From contig NZ_BNAU01000001.1 in NCBI RefSeq assembly GCF_014653945.1, forward strand, positions 1,488,001-1,552,000: a stretch of 64,000 bases of DNA. Reading direction: 5' to 3'. Shown here in pieces: positions 43,806-53,279 of the stretch. The stretch is from Amycolatopsis deserti (GTDB taxonomy: Bacteria > Actinomycetota > Actinomycetes > Mycobacteriales > Pseudonocardiaceae). The translations under genes were made by a program, and so were the position numbers. Every line of letters starts with the position of its first letter. Within the stretch, counting starts at the first letter, position 1. The notes beneath the pieces are model-generated. The model searched no databases. It was given only the letters and a program-made list of their open reading frames with translations, and was not told the DNA's origin.

Positions 43806-44399
43806 TCACTTGCGCCCGAGGGTGCTCAGCGCGGCGCGGAGCACGGCCGGGGTGGTGTCGGCCTGGCCCGCGGCGAGCACCTTCTCCACGGCCTGCTCGG
43901 CCTGCTTGGCGGGGAACCCGAGGCCGGTGAGGGCCTCCACGACCTCGGCGCGCACCGCGCCGGCGGCCGGGGCCGCGGTGGTCTCGGCGCCGGCGCCGGC
44001 CGCGGTGACCTTGTCGCGCAGCTCGAGGGTGAGCCGCTCGGCGCCCTTGCGGCCGATGCCCGGCACCTGGGTGAGGACGGTGATGTTGCCTTCGGCCAGC
44101 GCGGTGCGCAGCTTGTCCGGATCGAGAACGGCCAGCGCGGCCAGCGCCAGGCGCGGGCCGATGCCGGAGACGGTCTGCAGCAGGCCGAACAGCTCGCGGG
44201 CCTCGGCGTCGGCGAAACCGAACAGGGTCAGCGAGTCCTCGCGCACCACCAGCGAGGTGTAGAGACGGACCTCTTCGCCGCGCCGCAACGTGGCCAGCGT
44301 GGACGGCGTGGCCTGCACCGCGAGTCCGACCCCGCCGACCTCCACCACGACGTGGTCGAGCCCGACCGAGAGCACTTCGCCCCGGACCGAGGAGATCAT
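43806..44399 (-). CDS. ruvA: Holliday junction DNA helicase subunit RuvA
   Basis: A 197-residue RuvA with the N-terminal OB fold ([12 protein letters not shown]), two helix-hairpin-helix motifs ([15 protein letters not shown] and [14 protein letters not shown]) and the C-terminal domain III that contacts RuvB, joined by an Ala-rich linker. It binds four-way junctions as a tetramer. ATG 44399 overlaps the ruvC stop (ATGA) and follows a GGGAG site. Confidence 0.96.
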   Translation of the reverse strand: MISSVRGEVLSVGLDHVVVEVGGVGLAVQATPSTLATLRRGEEVRLYTSLVVREDSLTLFGFADAEARELFGLLQTVSGIGPRLALAALAVLDPDKLRTALAEGNITVLTQVPGIGRKGAERLTLELRDKVTAAGAGAETTAAPAAGAVRAEVVEALTGLGFPAKQAEQAVEKVLAAGQADTTPAVLRAALSTLGRK

Positions 44400-45025
44400 C
44401 CCCGCACTCCCTTCCCTGGTGTCCGCGTGTTCCTCCGGCGCGGAACCGCCGCCGACACGGTATTGGCCGCCTTCGCCGCGGCGGCGAGCCGGGCCTGGTG
44501 CGCGCGGGCGAGTTCGGCCGCGCGGGCCTCGGCCTCGGCGAGGCGGTCGCGCATCGGCTGACGCCACAGGTGGCAGATGGCCAGCGCGAGGGCGTCGGCC
44601 GCGTCGGCCGGGCGGGGCGCCTGCGCGAGCCCGAGCAGCCGGGTCACCATGCCGGTGACCTGCGCCTTGTCCGCGCGGCCGCTGCCGGTGACGGCGGCCT
44701 TGACCTCGCTCGGGGTGTGGAACACGACCGGCAGCCCGCGCCGGGCGGCGGCCAGCGCCACGACTCCCCCGGCCTGCGCGGTGCCCATCGCGGTGCGCAC
44801 GTTGTGCTGGCTGAAAACACGCTCGACGGCGACCGCCTGCGGGCGGTAGGTGTCCAGCCAGTGCTCGACGGCGTCGGAGACCGCGAGCAGGCGCCGCTCC
44901 AGGGTGTCGTCGACCGGGGTGCGGACGACGTCCACGGCCACGCAGCTGACGGTGCGGCCGGTGCCCCCGTCCACCACGCCGAGCCCGCACCGGGTCAGCC
45001 CGGGGTCCACGCCGAGCACTCGCAC
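44396..45025 (-). CDS. ruvC: Holliday junction resolvase RuvC
   Basis: A 209-residue endonuclease. The acidic catalytic residues are visible at Asp7 ([10 protein letters not shown]), Glu68 (AVERVF), Asp141 and Asp144 ([12 protein letters not shown]). It cuts junctions held by RuvAB. A basic, Ala-rich tail of ~40 residues is longer than in E. coli. It is the first gene of the ruv operon. The upstream gap holds a terminator for the DUF4262 gene. Confidence 0.96.
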   Translation of the reverse strand: MRVLGVDPGLTRCGLGVVDGGTGRTVSCVAVDVVRTPVDDTLERRLLAVSDAVEHWLDTYRPQAVAVERVFSQHNVRTAMGTAQAGGVVALAAARRGLPVVFHTPSEVKAAVTGSGRADKAQVTGMVTRLLGLAQAPRPADAADALALAICHLWRQPMRDRLAEAEARAAELARAHQARLAAAAKAANTVSAAVPRRRNTRTPGKGVRG

Positions 45026-45083
45026 CGATCGCCCTCCTGCCGCCGAACACGCGTTCGAGGTGAGGCTACCGCGCCGGGCCGCG

Positions 45084-45110
45084 CCGTCCCGGCACGACGC
45101 GCCGGGACGG
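45084..45110 (-). terminator. Hairpin terminator after the DUF4262 gene
   Basis: A perfect 10-bp stem (45084-45093 and 45101-45110) with a 7-nt loop, 11 nt past the stop of the leftward DUF4262 gene. It lies upstream of ruvC, so ruvC probably has its own promoter within 45026-45083. Confidence 0.6.
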
Positions 45111-45121
45111 ATGATCGTCCA

Positions 45122-45640
45122 CTAAGGACCGTCGACGCCCGGGGTCCAGCTCTCCGGCGCGCCGCTCTCGGTGAGCACCGGCTGCCAGTCGGCGAAACCC
45201 TCCGGCGCGCCCGCGCTCCACGGCCAGTGGCCGTCCGGCGTGGCGACGATGATCTGCACGGCCGGGAAGTCGCCGTCCGGGTAGACCAGGAACGCGCTGC
45301 CGAAGTACTCGAGGTAGTGCCCCTTGGCGACGCGCTCGAAGGTGACCGGCACGCCCTCGAAGAAGTCGTCGTAGACCTTGCCCGGCACGAACTCCTCGCC
45401 GTTGGCCGCGCGGTCGACGTAGGCGTCGAGCAGGACCGGGGCCATCTGCTCGGGCAGCCCGACGACGACGGCCTCGGGGACCTCGTGCAGCGCCCACACG
45501 CACGCCGTGAACGCGTACCCGGCCCCGGAATCGTCGCCCGCCACGGAGATCACCGCGTTGCCGCGGGTCTCGGCCTGGTTGACGATCCACTCGAGGAGGT
45601 CGGAGTCTTCGGGCGCGAGGGTCTCGGTCACGGGCGGCAT
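45122..45640 (-). CDS. DUF4262-like protein
   Basis: A 172-residue soluble acidic protein resembling DUF4262: YAFTACVWALHEVPEAVVVGL near the N-terminus, later GVPVTFERVAKGHYLEYFG and VQIIVATPDGHWPW. The family is of unknown function and is often found in actinobacteria. ATG 45640 is chosen; a longer frame to 45703 starts inside the yebC terminator region and is rejected. It sits alone between yebC and ruvC, with hairpins on both sides. Confidence 0.72.
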   Translation of the reverse strand: MPPVTETLAPEDSDLLEWIVNQAETRGNAVISVAGDDSGAGYAFTACVWALHEVPEAVVVGLPEQMAPVLLDAYVDRAANGEEFVPGKVYDDFFEGVPVTFERVAKGHYLEYFGSAFLVYPDGDFPAVQIIVATPDGHWPWSAGAPEGFADWQPVLTESGAPESWTPGVDGP

Positions 45641-45702
45641 TCTGCCGTACACGGGCCGAGCCCGGACAGCCCCCGTCGGTGGAAAATTTCCGTTGCACGC
45701 CA

Positions 45703-45734
45703 AGGCCCCCCGGTGCGGGTGCGCCGGGGGGCCT
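45703..45734 (-). terminator. Hairpin terminator after yebC
   Basis: A 14-bp stem (45703-45716 and 45721-45734) with one G-T pair and a GGGT loop, 16 nt past the yebC stop. Confidence 0.7.
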
Positions 45735-45749
45735 CGGTGGTCGCGGGTG

Positions 45750-46502
45750 TTAGGCGCCGACTTCTTCGAGCACCTCGTCGGACACGTCGAAGTTGGCGTA
45801 GACGTTCTGGACGTCGTCGCAGTCCTCGAGCGCGTCGATCAGCCGGAAGACCTTCTTGGCGCCCTCGGCGTCGAGCGGGACGCTCACCGACGGCAGGAAC
45901 GTCGGGTCGGCCGACTCGTAGTCGTAGCCGGCGTCCTGCAGCGCCTTGCGGACGTTGACCAGGTCGGTGGCCTCGGAGACGATCTCGAAGTTGTCGCCGA
46001 GGTCGTTGACCTCTTCGGCGCCCGCGTCCAGGACGGCCATCAGCACGTCGTCCTCGGACAGGTCGTTCTTGGGCATGATCACCACGCCCTTGCGGTTGAA
46101 CAGGTACGACACCGAGCCCGGGTCGGCGAGGGAGCCGCCGTTGCGGGTCAGCGCGGTGCGCACCTCGCCGGCCGCGCGGTTGCGGTTGTCGGTCAGGCAC
46201 TCGATCAGCACGGCGACGCCGTTGGGGCCGTAGCCCTCGTAGTTGATCGTCTGCCAGTCCGCGCCGCCCGCTTCCTCACCGGCGCCGCGCTTGCGGGCGC
46301 GCTCGATGTTGTCCTGCGGGACCGAGTTCTTCTTCGCCTTCTGGATGGCGTCGTAGAGGGTCGGGTTGCCCTCGGGATCGCCCCCGCCGGTCCGCGCGGC
46401 GACCTCGATGTTCTTGATGAGTCTCGCGAACAGCTTGCCACGCTTGGCGTCGAGGGCGGCCTTCTTGTGCTTCGTGGTGGCCCACTTGGAGTGGCCGCTC
46501 AT
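45750..46502 (-). CDS. yebC: YebC/TACO1-family protein
   Basis: A 250-residue YebC protein of standard length. The N-terminus [20 protein letters not shown] is the invariant family signature, followed by [20 protein letters not shown] and [14 protein letters not shown]. Members were long annotated as transcriptional regulators; recent work on the family shows a role in helping ribosomes through proline-rich stretches. Its ATG overlaps the pdxT stop. The pdxT-yebC-ruv order matches mycobacteria. Confidence 0.95.
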   Translation of the reverse strand: MSGHSKWATTKHKKAALDAKRGKLFARLIKNIEVAARTGGGDPEGNPTLYDAIQKAKKNSVPQDNIERARKRGAGEEAGGADWQTINYEGYGPNGVAVLIECLTDNRNRAAGEVRTALTRNGGSLADPGSVSYLFNRKGVVIMPKNDLSEDDVLMAVLDAGAEEVNDLGDNFEIVSEATDLVNVRKALQDAGYDYESADPTFLPSVSVPLDAEGAKKVFRLIDALEDCDDVQNVYANFDVSDEVLEEVGA

Positions 46503-47134
46503 CTCTCCTCCGTCTCGCTCGTCGTCGCCGCGTCCCGCACCATCTCCACGAACAGGCGATGGACCCGATCGTCCCCGGTCAGCTCCGGGTGGAAGGCCGT
46601 GGCGAGCACCGGCCCCTGCCGGACCGCGACGATCCTAGCGCCGGTGGTCTCCGTCGCGGGCACCGTGGCCAGGACCTCGACCCCGTCGCCGGTTTTTTCC
46701 ACCCAGGGGGCGCGGATGAAGACCGCGTGCAGGGGGCCGCCGGCCAGTCGCGCGAAGTCGAGGTCCTCCTCGAAGGAGTCCACCTGGCGGCCGAAGGCGT
46801 TGCGCCGGACGATGACGTCCAGCGCGCCGAGCTGGTGCTGGTCGGGGCGGCCGTCCAGGGCCTGCTTGGCGAGCAGGATCATGCCCGCGCACGACCCGAA
46901 GGCCGGCATGCCCCCGGCGAGCCGCTGCCGGAGTGGTTCGAGCAGCTCGAAGGTCTCCAGCAGGCGCGACATCGTGGTGGACTCGCCGCCGGGCAGGACG
47001 AGCCCGTCGACAGCGGCGAGCTCCGGCTCCCGGCGGACGGTGACGGCCCGCCCGCCGGCGCGCTCGACCATCGCGGCGTGCTCCCGCACGTCCCCTTGGA
47101 GCGCGAGCACGCCGATCACCGGTACCGCGGACAC
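46499..47134 (-). CDS. pdxT: Pyridoxal 5'-phosphate synthase glutaminase subunit PdxT
   Basis: A 211-residue class I glutaminase. The catalytic Cys82 lies in [11 protein letters not shown], the His/Glu in [10 protein letters not shown], and the GGEST motif at 49-53. It supplies ammonia to PdxS for vitamin B6 synthesis. GTG 47134 begins [15 protein letters not shown]. pdxS is upstream on the same strand but separated by 283 nt and a hairpin, so the two partners are probably transcribed separately. Confidence 0.95.
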   Translation of the reverse strand: MSAVPVIGVLALQGDVREHAAMVERAGGRAVTVRREPELAAVDGLVLPGGESTTMSRLLETFELLEPLRQRLAGGMPAFGSCAGMILLAKQALDGRPDQHQLGALDVIVRRNAFGRQVDSFEEDLDFARLAGGPLHAVFIRAPWVEKTGDGVEVLATVPATETTGARIVAVRQGPVLATAFHPELTGDDRVHRLFVEMVRDAATTSETEER

Positions 47135-47336
47135 CTGACCTCCTGAAACGCGTGGTGATTACTGTATTCCGCCGCGGGCCTCGCCGGGTGCGTGAGGCCC
47201 GGGCGAGCACGCCTCGGGGCGATGCCCGGCGGGCGCGCCGTCGGAGCTCCCGGCCGCTGGGGCTCCCGCAGGCGGGTGAGCCGGCTCCTCCGGCACGACA
47301 GCACCGTTCCGCGGCACGGGAGGACCTCTCGCGCGC

Positions 47337-47378
47337 CACGAAAGGGCCACTCGCGCCTTCACGACTGGCCCCTTCGTG
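47337..47378 (-). terminator. Hairpin terminator after pdxS
   Basis: 13-nt arms (47337-47349 and 47366-47378) pair with a single A-C mismatch around a 16-nt loop, about 40 nt past the pdxS stop. The rest of the pdxS-pdxT gap (47135-47417) shows no gene. Confidence 0.6.
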
Positions 47379-47417
47379 CGGACGAAACTCCGGCGGAGGG
47401 ACGACCTCCGGCCGCGC

Positions 47418-48332
47418 CTACCAGCCGCGCTCGGCGAGCCGGTGCGGTTCCGGCACGTCGTCCACGTTGATGCCCACCATCGCCTCGCCGAGGCCGCGCG
47501 ACACCTTCGCGATCACGTCCGGGTCGTCGTGGAACGTGGTCGCCTTGACGATCGCCTCGGCGCGCTTGGCCGGGTCGCCCGACTTGAAGATCCCCGATCC
47601 GACGAACACGCCCTCGGCGCCCAGCTGCATCATCATCGCCGCGTCGGCCGGCGTCGCGATCCCGCCGGCGGTGAACAGCACGACCGGCAGCTTGCCCTTC
47701 TCCGCGACCTCGCGCACCAGCTCGTACGGGGCCTGCATCTCCTTGGCCGCCACGTACAGCTCGTCCTCCGGCAGCGACGTCAGCCGCCGGATCTCGGCGC
47801 GGATCTTGCGCATGTGGGTGGTCGCGTTCGACACGTCGCCGGTGCCGGCCTCGCCCTTGGAGCGGATCATCGCGGCGCCCTCGTTGATGCGGCGCAGCGC
47901 CTCGCCCAGGTTCGTCGCCCCGCACACGAACGGCACGGTGAACGCCCACTTGTCGATGTGGTTGGCGTAGTCGGCCGGGGTGAGCACCTCGGACTCGTCG
48001 ATGTAGTCCACCCCGAGCGACTGCAGCACCTGCGCCTCGACGAAGTGGCCGATGCGCGCCTTGGCCATCACCGGGATGGACACCGTGTTGATGATGCCCT
48101 CGATGAGGTCCGGGTCGCTCATGCGCGCGACCCCGCCCTGCGCGCGGATGTCGGCGGGCACCCGCTCCAGCGCCATCACGGCCACCGCACCGGCGTCCTC
48201 GGCGATCTTGGCCTGCTCGGGGGTGACGACGTCCATGATCACGCCGCCCTTGAGCATCTCGGCCATGCCGCGCTTGACGCGCGCGGTGCCCCGCTCGGGC
48301 GTGGCGGAACTGCTGGACTGAACTTCGGACAC
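47418..48332 (-). CDS. pdxS: Pyridoxal 5'-phosphate synthase lyase subunit PdxS
   Basis: A 304-residue (beta/alpha)8 barrel. Signatures include [46 protein letters not shown] and [15 protein letters not shown]. It builds PLP from ribose 5-phosphate, glyceraldehyde 3-phosphate and ammonia, in a 12+12 complex with PdxT. It is divergent from the EF-G2 gene across 208 bp. The tesB-like thioesterase that lies between pdxS and pdxT in mycobacteria is absent. Confidence 0.97.
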   Translation of the reverse strand: MSEVQSSSSATPERGTARVKRGMAEMLKGGVIMDVVTPEQAKIAEDAGAVAVMALERVPADIRAQGGVARMSDPDLIEGIINTVSIPVMAKARIGHFVEAQVLQSLGVDYIDESEVLTPADYANHIDKWAFTVPFVCGATNLGEALRRINEGAAMIRSKGEAGTGDVSNATTHMRKIRAEIRRLTSLPEDELYVAAKEMQAPYELVREVAEKGKLPVVLFTAGGIATPADAAMMMQLGAEGVFVGSGIFKSGDPAKRAEAIVKATTFHDDPDVIAKVSRGLGEAMVGINVDDVPEPHRLAERGW

Positions 48333-48540
48333 GACAGGACGCCTTTCACGAAAACACGAAGGGGTTCGGTGTCCAGTTTAGGTTCTGGTGGACCGCTCCC
48401 CCAGGCCAGTTCGCCGCGATCTCAGCAGTCCACTTTTCGCTCCGCAGGCGCAACCTGCCCCCGCGGGCTTGCCGGACCATGCTCGCCGGGTGTGTGATCG
48501 AGGACACACCTTTCGACAGCGTCGTCCCGGGGAGCCCGCC

Positions 48541-50664
48541 ATGGCCGACAAACAAGCCCGCACCGTCGATGCCGGAGCCGCGGTCGCTGTGGACGACCCG
48601 GTCAAGGTCCGCAACGTGGTCCTGGTCGGTCCCTCCGGATCCGGCAAGACCACCCTCACCGAGGCCCTGCTCGCGGTGTCCGGCACCGTGACCAGGGCCG
48701 GTTCCGTTGTGGAGGGGACCACGGTCTGCGACCACGACCCGGCGGCCGTGCGCCAGCAGCGCTCGGTCGGGCTGTCCGTGGCGCCGGTGATGCACGACGG
48801 CCACAAGATCAACCTGATCGACACCCCCGGCTACGCCGACTTCGTGGGCGAGCTGCGCGCCGGGCTGCGCGCCGCCGACGCCGCCCTGTTCGTGGTCAGC
48901 GCGTTCGAGGGCGTGGACCCGGCGACGGTGGCCATCTGGGAGGAGTGCGCCGCGGTGGGCATGCCGCGCGCGGTGATCGTCTCGCGCCTGGACCACCACC
49001 GCGCGGACCCCGAAAACGAGATCGCCGCGTGCCAGGACGCGTTCGGCGCGGGCGTGCTGCCGCTGTACCTGCCGGCGAGCGGGCCGGAGCCGGGCCTGAT
49101 CGGGCTGATCACCCGTCGCCGCTACGACTACTCGCAGGGCTTCCCGCCGCGGATGGCCGATCCCTCCGCCGAGGACCTGGAGCGGCTGACCGAGGCGCGC
49201 AACGAGCTGATCGAGGGCATCATCGCCGAGAGCGAGGACGAGACCCTCATGGACCGCTACCTGGCCGGCGAGGAGATCAGCGAGGACACCCTGATCGCGG
49301 ACCTGGAGACGGCCGTGGCCCGCGGGTCGTTCCACCCGGTCATCCCGGTGTGCGCGACCACCGGCGTGGGCCTGGCGGAGGTGCTCGACGGCATCGTGCG
49401 CGCGTTCCCGTCGCCGCTGGAGCACAAGCTGCCCTCGGTCACCACCCCCGACGGCGCGCCGCACCCGGCGCTGAGCACCGACCCCGACGGGCCGCTGGCC
49501 GCCGAGGTGGTGCGCACCGCCGTGGACTCCTACGTCGGGCGCGTGTCGCTCGTCCGGGTGTTCTCCGGGACGCTGCGACCCGAGCGGCCGGTGCACGTGT
49601 CCGGGCACGGCCTGTCCGAGCGCGGCCACGAGGACCACGACACCGACGAACGCGTGGCGCACCTGTACTCGCCGCTGGGCGCGAACCTGCGCGAGGTGCC
49701 CTACTGCGTGGCCGGGGACCTGTGCGCGCTGACCAAGGTCGGCTCGGCCGAGACCGGGGACACCGTCTCCTCCCCCGACCACCCGCTGCTGATGCGCCCG
49801 TGGCCGATGCCCGAGCCGCTGCTGCCGGTGGCCGTGGTCGCCCGCAACCGCAGCGACGAGGACGCCTTGGCGCGTAACCTGTCCCGCCTCGTGGCCGGTG
49901 ACCCGACACTGCGGCTGGAACGCAACGCCGAGACGTCGCAACTGGTCCTGTGGTGCATGGGCGAGGCGCACGCCGACGTGGTGCTGTCGCGGTTGCGGGC
50001 CGGCGGGGCCGAAGTGGACACCGAGCCGGTCAAGACGAGCCTGCGCGAGACGTTCGCCGGCCCGGCGAAGGGCCACGGGCGGCACGTGAAGCAGTCCGGC
50101 GGGCACGGCCAGTACGCGGTGTGCGACATCGAGGTCGAGCCGCTGCCGCGCGGCGCCGGGTTCGAGTTCGTGGACCGGATCGTCGGCGGGGCGATCCCGC
50201 ACCAGTTCATCCCGAGCGTGGAGAAGGGGGTGCGGGCGCAGCTGCAACGCGGACTGGTGGCCGGCTACCCGGTGGTCGACGTGCGCGTCACGCTCGTCGA
50301 CGGCAAGGCGCACAGCGTGGACTCCTCGGACGCGGCGTTCCAGACGGCCGGCGCGCTGGCGCTGAAGGAGGCCGCCGCGAACGGGCGGGTCGTGCTGCTC
50401 GAACCGCTCGACGAGGTCGACGTGCGGGTGCCCGACGAGTACCTGGGCGCGGTGCTGGGCGACCTGTCCTCGCGGCGGGGCCGGGTGCTGGGCACCGAGT
50501 CGGTGGGCGGCGGGCGCAGCGTCATCCGCGCCGAGGTCCCCGCGACCGAGCTGCTGCGCTACACCACGGAGCTGCGGTCGCTCAGCTCCGGCACGGCGAC
50601 GTTCACCCGGCGGCACACGCGCTACGACCCGCTGCCGGAGAACCTGGCGGCCGCGCACGCCTGA
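48541..50664 (+). CDS. fusA2: Elongation factor G-like protein EF-G2
   Basis: A 707-residue translational-GTPase-like protein with the EF-G domain order. G1 is GPSGSGKT (30-37) and G3 is DTPGYAD. The guanine-specificity G4 motif NKxD is changed to SRLD (VSRLDHHRAD). The C-terminal domains IV and V are present (HVKQSGGHGQYAVCDIEVEP; RGRVLGTESVGGG). This fits the EF-G2 paralogues of actinobacteria (Rv0120c type), distinct from the main EF-G of the str operon. Some EF-G2 proteins bind GTP but lack ribosome-stimulated hydrolysis; the role here is unknown. ATG 48541 follows GGGGAG. Confidence 0.88.
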   Translation: MADKQARTVDAGAAVAVDDPVKVRNVVLVGPSGSGKTTLTEALLAVSGTVTRAGSVVEGTTVCDHDPAAVRQQRSVGLSVAPVMHDGHKINLIDTPGYADFVGELRAGLRAADAALFVVSAFEGVDPATVAIWEECAAVGMPRAVIVSRLDHHRADPENEIAACQDAFGAGVLPLYLPASGPEPGLIGLITRRRYDYSQGFPPRMADPSAEDLERLTEARNELIEGIIAESEDETLMDRYLAGEEISEDTLIADLETAVARGSFHPVIPVCATTGVGLAEVLDGIVRAFPSPLEHKLPSVTTPDGAPHPALSTDPDGPLAAEVVRTAVDSYVGRVSLVRVFSGTLRPERPVHVSGHGLSERGHEDHDTDERVAHLYSPLGANLREVPYCVAGDLCALTKVGSAETGDTVSSPDHPLLMRPWPMPEPLLPVAVVARNRSDEDALARNLSRLVAGDPTLRLERNAETSQLVLWCMGEAHADVVLSRLRAGGAEVDTEPVKTSLRETFAGPAKGHGRHVKQSGGHGQYAVCDIEVEPLPRGAGFEFVDRIVGGAIPHQFIPSVEKGVRAQLQRGLVAGYPVVDVRVTLVDGKAHSVDSSDAAFQTAGALALKEAAANGRVVLLEPLDEVDVRVPDEYLGAVLGDLSSRRGRVLGTESVGGGRSVIRAEVPATELLRYTTELRSLSSGTATFTRRHTRYDPLPENLAAAHA

Positions 50665-50707
50665 AATTCACGAGCGCGGGCGGCGGTGTGTTGCCTATTC
50701 TCGCGGG

Positions 50708-51022
50708 ATGACCGGACAGTACTCGCGCTACCGCCAGGACTCGGAGGTGCTGGCGGCGATCGGGACGGCGATCGGCGAGCACCGGATCACCGTCCGGCTG
50801 CCGCGCGCGCTCGCGGACGCCGCCGTGGCCGCGTGGCAGCGCGACGAGACCGAGCCGGTGGCGGTGGAGACGCCGGAGCAGTGGGCGCTGCGCGACCGCG
50901 CGGCGGACCTGGCGCTGATCGGGCTCGCGGTGTCCGAGCGGGGCCGCCCGGACGGGGAGTTCGTGACGGTGGATCTGGACCTGGGCACGGCCGGAGCCGC
51001 GGCGCGGGCGGCGCTGGACTGA
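50708..51022 (+). CDS. Small conserved-looking hypothetical protein
   Basis: A 104-residue soluble protein with mixed helix/strand: RYRQDSEVLAAIGTAIGEHR, then LADAAVAAWQRDE, and an acidic C-terminus. No family recognised. It lies 43 nt after the EF-G2 gene on the same strand and could share its transcript. Codon use and an uninterrupted frame match neighbouring genes. Confidence 0.55.
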   Translation: MTGQYSRYRQDSEVLAAIGTAIGEHRITVRLPRALADAAVAAWQRDETEPVAVETPEQWALRDRAADLALIGLAVSERGRPDGEFVTVDLDLGTAGAAARAALD

Positions 51023-51138
51023 CCGGAGCGCGCAACTCGCGGCCACGAATGCGCGAGGGCGTTCGGCGCGCGAGTCCCACGCTCGGGCGGCCCAGCCTTG
51101 GTGGCACCGCCGTCGGCGGAAGCGCCAGCCGTGAAGGA

Positions 51139-51639
51139 TCAGCGGGTGAAGAAGCCGCCGGGGCGGCCGTTGCGGTCCGCGATCAGTCCGGCCAGCGTCG
51201 CGATCGCGATTTCGGCCGGGCGGCGTGAGCCGATGTCCAGGCCGATCGGGCGGTGCACCCGGGCGATCTCGGCCTCCGGCACTCCCAGCGAGCGCAGCGC
51301 CTCGACGTGCGGGCCCTCGTGCCGCGGGTTGCCCATCACCCCGGCCCAGCGCACCGGCCGCGCCAGCACGTCCCGCAGCGCGGCACCCAGCTCGGGCCGG
51401 TGGTGGTCGGTCACCACCACGTCGGTGTCGGCGTCCAGGTCCGGCAGCACGGCCGTCGCGCCGGGGGCCGCGCGCGAGGAGTCCGGGTCGTACAGCACCG
51501 TCCGGTACCCGAGGTCCGCGCCGTAGCGCAGCAGGAACTCCGCGACCGGGGAGGCGAACACCGCGACCAGCGTCGGTGTCTCCACCGGCGAACCCTCCGC
51601 GCCGTGCGCCACCGCGCACGCCGAGTCTTCCGCAGCCAT
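51139..51639 (-). CDS. XdhC-like Rossmann-domain protein
   Basis: A 166-residue protein matching only the C-terminal Rossmann half of XdhC/CoxI: DVVVTDHHRPELG, GVMGNPRHEG (with Asn in place of the common S-R-R) and IGLDIGSRRPAEIAIATLAG at the end. XdhC proteins bind molybdenum cofactor and insert it into xanthine dehydrogenase-type enzymes. The N-terminal Cys-bearing domain is missing and no molybdoenzyme genes are nearby, so function is uncertain. It is convergent with the EF-G2-linked gene. Confidence 0.75.
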   Translation of the reverse strand: MAAEDSACAVAHGAEGSPVETPTLVAVFASPVAEFLLRYGADLGYRTVLYDPDSSRAAPGATAVLPDLDADTDVVVTDHHRPELGAALRDVLARPVRWAGVMGNPRHEGPHVEALRSLGVPEAEIARVHRPIGLDIGSRRPAEIAIATLAGLIADRNGRPGGFFTR

Positions 51640-51648
51640 GCTCTGATC

Positions 51649-52143
51649 TTAGGCGCCGGGCACCGGCGGTTCGGCGATCTCGAAGTACTCCGGCTGCCGC
51701 GCCGTGCCGGCGAGCTTGAAGTACCGCACCTTCCGCCGCCGGCGCAGCGCGAGCGCGTCCCGCACCGCGTCGTTGTGCACGCGCCGCGCGATGACGACCC
51801 GGTGTTCGGCGTCGGCCAGCTCCTCGGCCAGCGAAGCGGGCAGCCGGGCCCGGTCGATCGACGCGAGCAGCCGGGTCAGCTCGTTCTCCGCGACCTCCCG
51901 CTCCGCCCGCGGGGCCTTCTCCGCGATGTCGGCCGCCTCCCGCAAGCCCGGCGCGGCCTCGTCGACGGCGGCCACCGCCCGCGCCACCACCGCCCGCCGC
52001 GCCAGCGCCGCGTCCAGCGCCGCCCACCCGGCGTCCAGCCGGACGTGCAGCCGGTCCAGCCGGTTGGCCGTGGCCACCAGGAACAACCCGCCGAGCACGA
52101 CCACCGCCGCGACGATCGAAACGACCAGCACGAACCAGTTCAC
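51649..52143 (-). CDS. LemA-like single-helix membrane protein
   Basis: A 164-residue protein with an N-terminal membrane helix (residues 4-25) followed by a long helical region with the LemA-like pattern NRLDRLHVRLDAGWAALDAALARR. The C-terminus reads KVRYFKLAGTARQPEYFE. GTG 52143 overlaps the pimA stop (GTGA), so it is co-translated with PI-mannoside genes. It occupies the place of Rv2609c in mycobacteria, though without a Nudix domain. Function unknown; a membrane-associated accessory role is possible. Confidence 0.7.
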   Translation of the reverse strand: MNWFVLVVSIVAAVVVLGGLFLVATANRLDRLHVRLDAGWAALDAALARRAVVARAVAAVDEAAPGLREAADIAEKAPRAEREVAENELTRLLASIDRARLPASLAEELADAEHRVVIARRVHNDAVRDALALRRRRKVRYFKLAGTARQPEYFEIAEPPVPGA

Positions 52144-53279
52144 AGCGGCGCGTCCTCCGCACTGACCCGCCGCGGGTCGGCCGCGATCGCCGTCTCGTAG
52201 ACCCGCAGCACCTGCGTCACCACCACCGGCCAGTCGTAGATCGCGACACGCTCCCCCGCCGCCGCGGCCAGCGACGTCCGCCGCGCCGGGTCGCCGAGCA
52301 GCTCACGCAGGCAGTTCGCCAGCGCCACGCTGTCGCCGGTGGTGAACAGCGCCCCGGCGCGCCCGTCGTCGAGCACGCGGCGGAACGAGTCCAGGTTGCT
52401 CGCCGCCACCGCGGTACCGGCGGCCATCGCCTCGGTGAGGATCATCCCGAAGCTCTCACCGCCGGTGTTGGGCGCGCAGTAGACGTCGACGCTGCGCAGC
52501 GCCCGAGCCTTGGTGGCGTCGTCGACCTGGCCGAGCAGCTCCAGGTGCGGCGCCAGCTCCGGGCCCGCCATCCGGCGCAGCACGTCGGCCTCGCCGCGTC
52601 CCACCACGAGCAGCCGCAGCTCCGGGAACTCCGGCAGCAGCCGGCGGGCCGCGGCGAGCAGGACCTCCATGCCCTTGCGCGGCTCGGTGAACCGGCCCAC
52701 GAACCCGATCGTGCCCCCGGCCCGGGGGTAGCCGTCGAGGGGCTGGGCGCGGGAGAAGAACTCGACGTCGACCCCGTTGGGGATCTCCACCGCGTCCCCG
52801 CCGGCATGTTCGACCTGCACCCTCCGCGCCAGCGCGGACACCGCGATGCGCGCGGTGATCTTCTCCAGCAGCGGCCGCAGCACCGGCTGGAACGCCGACA
52901 GCGTCCGCGACCGCGGCGTGGAGGTGTGGAACGTGGCGACGATCGGCCCGTCGGCGACCTTCAGCGCCAGCAGCGACAGGCTCGGCGCGGCCGGCTCGTG
53001 CAGGTGCAGCACGTCGAAACCGCCGTCCCGCAGCCACCGCCGCACGCGCGCGTAGGACACCGGGCCGAACTGCAGCCGCGCGACCGACCCGTTGTACGGG
53101 ATGCCCAACGCCTTGCCCGCCGGGTGCACGAAGTCCGGCAGGTCGGCGTCGTCGTCCGCCGGCGCCAGCACCGACACCTCGTGCCCGCGGTCCAGCAGCG
53201 CCCGCGCCAGGTCCGTGACGTGCCCCTGGACACCACCGGGGACGTCGAAGGAGTACGGGCAGACGATCCCGACCTTCAC
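52140..53279 (-). CDS. pimA: Phosphatidylinositol alpha-mannosyltransferase PimA
   Basis: A 379-residue GT-B, family 4 glycosyltransferase. The N-terminal glycine-rich loop is in SFDVPGGVQGHV, and the C-terminal donor site is PNTGGESFGMILTEAMAAGT. The acceptor-side His is in ATFHTSTPRS. It transfers the first mannose from GDP-mannose to phosphatidylinositol on the inner face of the membrane. GTG 53279 overlaps the stop of the acyltransferase gene. Its setting (pgsA-patA-pimA) is the conserved PIM operon, which makes the assignment firm. Confidence 0.93.
   Translation of the reverse strand: MKVGIVCPYSFDVPGGVQGHVTDLARALLDRGHEVSVLAPADDDADLPDFVHPAGKALGIPYNGSVARLQFGPVSYARVRRWLRDGGFDVLHLHEPAAPSLSLLALKVADGPIVATFHTSTPRSRTLSAFQPVLRPLLEKITARIAVSALARRVQVEHAGGDAVEIPNGVDVEFFSRAQPLDGYPRAGGTIGFVGRFTEPRKGMEVLLAAARRLLPEFPELRLLVVGRGEADVLRRMAGPELAPHLELLGQVDDATKARALRSVDVYCAPNTGGESFGMILTEAMAAGTAVAASNLDSFRRVLDDGRAGALFTTGDSVALANCLRELLGDPARRTSLAAAAGERVAIYDWPVVVTQVLRVYETAIAADPRRVSAEDAPL

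Noticed and set aside
47135..47417. Possible gene in the pdxT-pdxS gap, where mycobacteria have a thioesterase gene
   Set aside because: No frame of thioesterase character; only a terminator-like hairpin was found.
48346..50658. Long minus-strand open frame opposite the EF-G2 gene
   Set aside because: Low-complexity antisense translation without domains; EF-G2 on the plus strand is clear.
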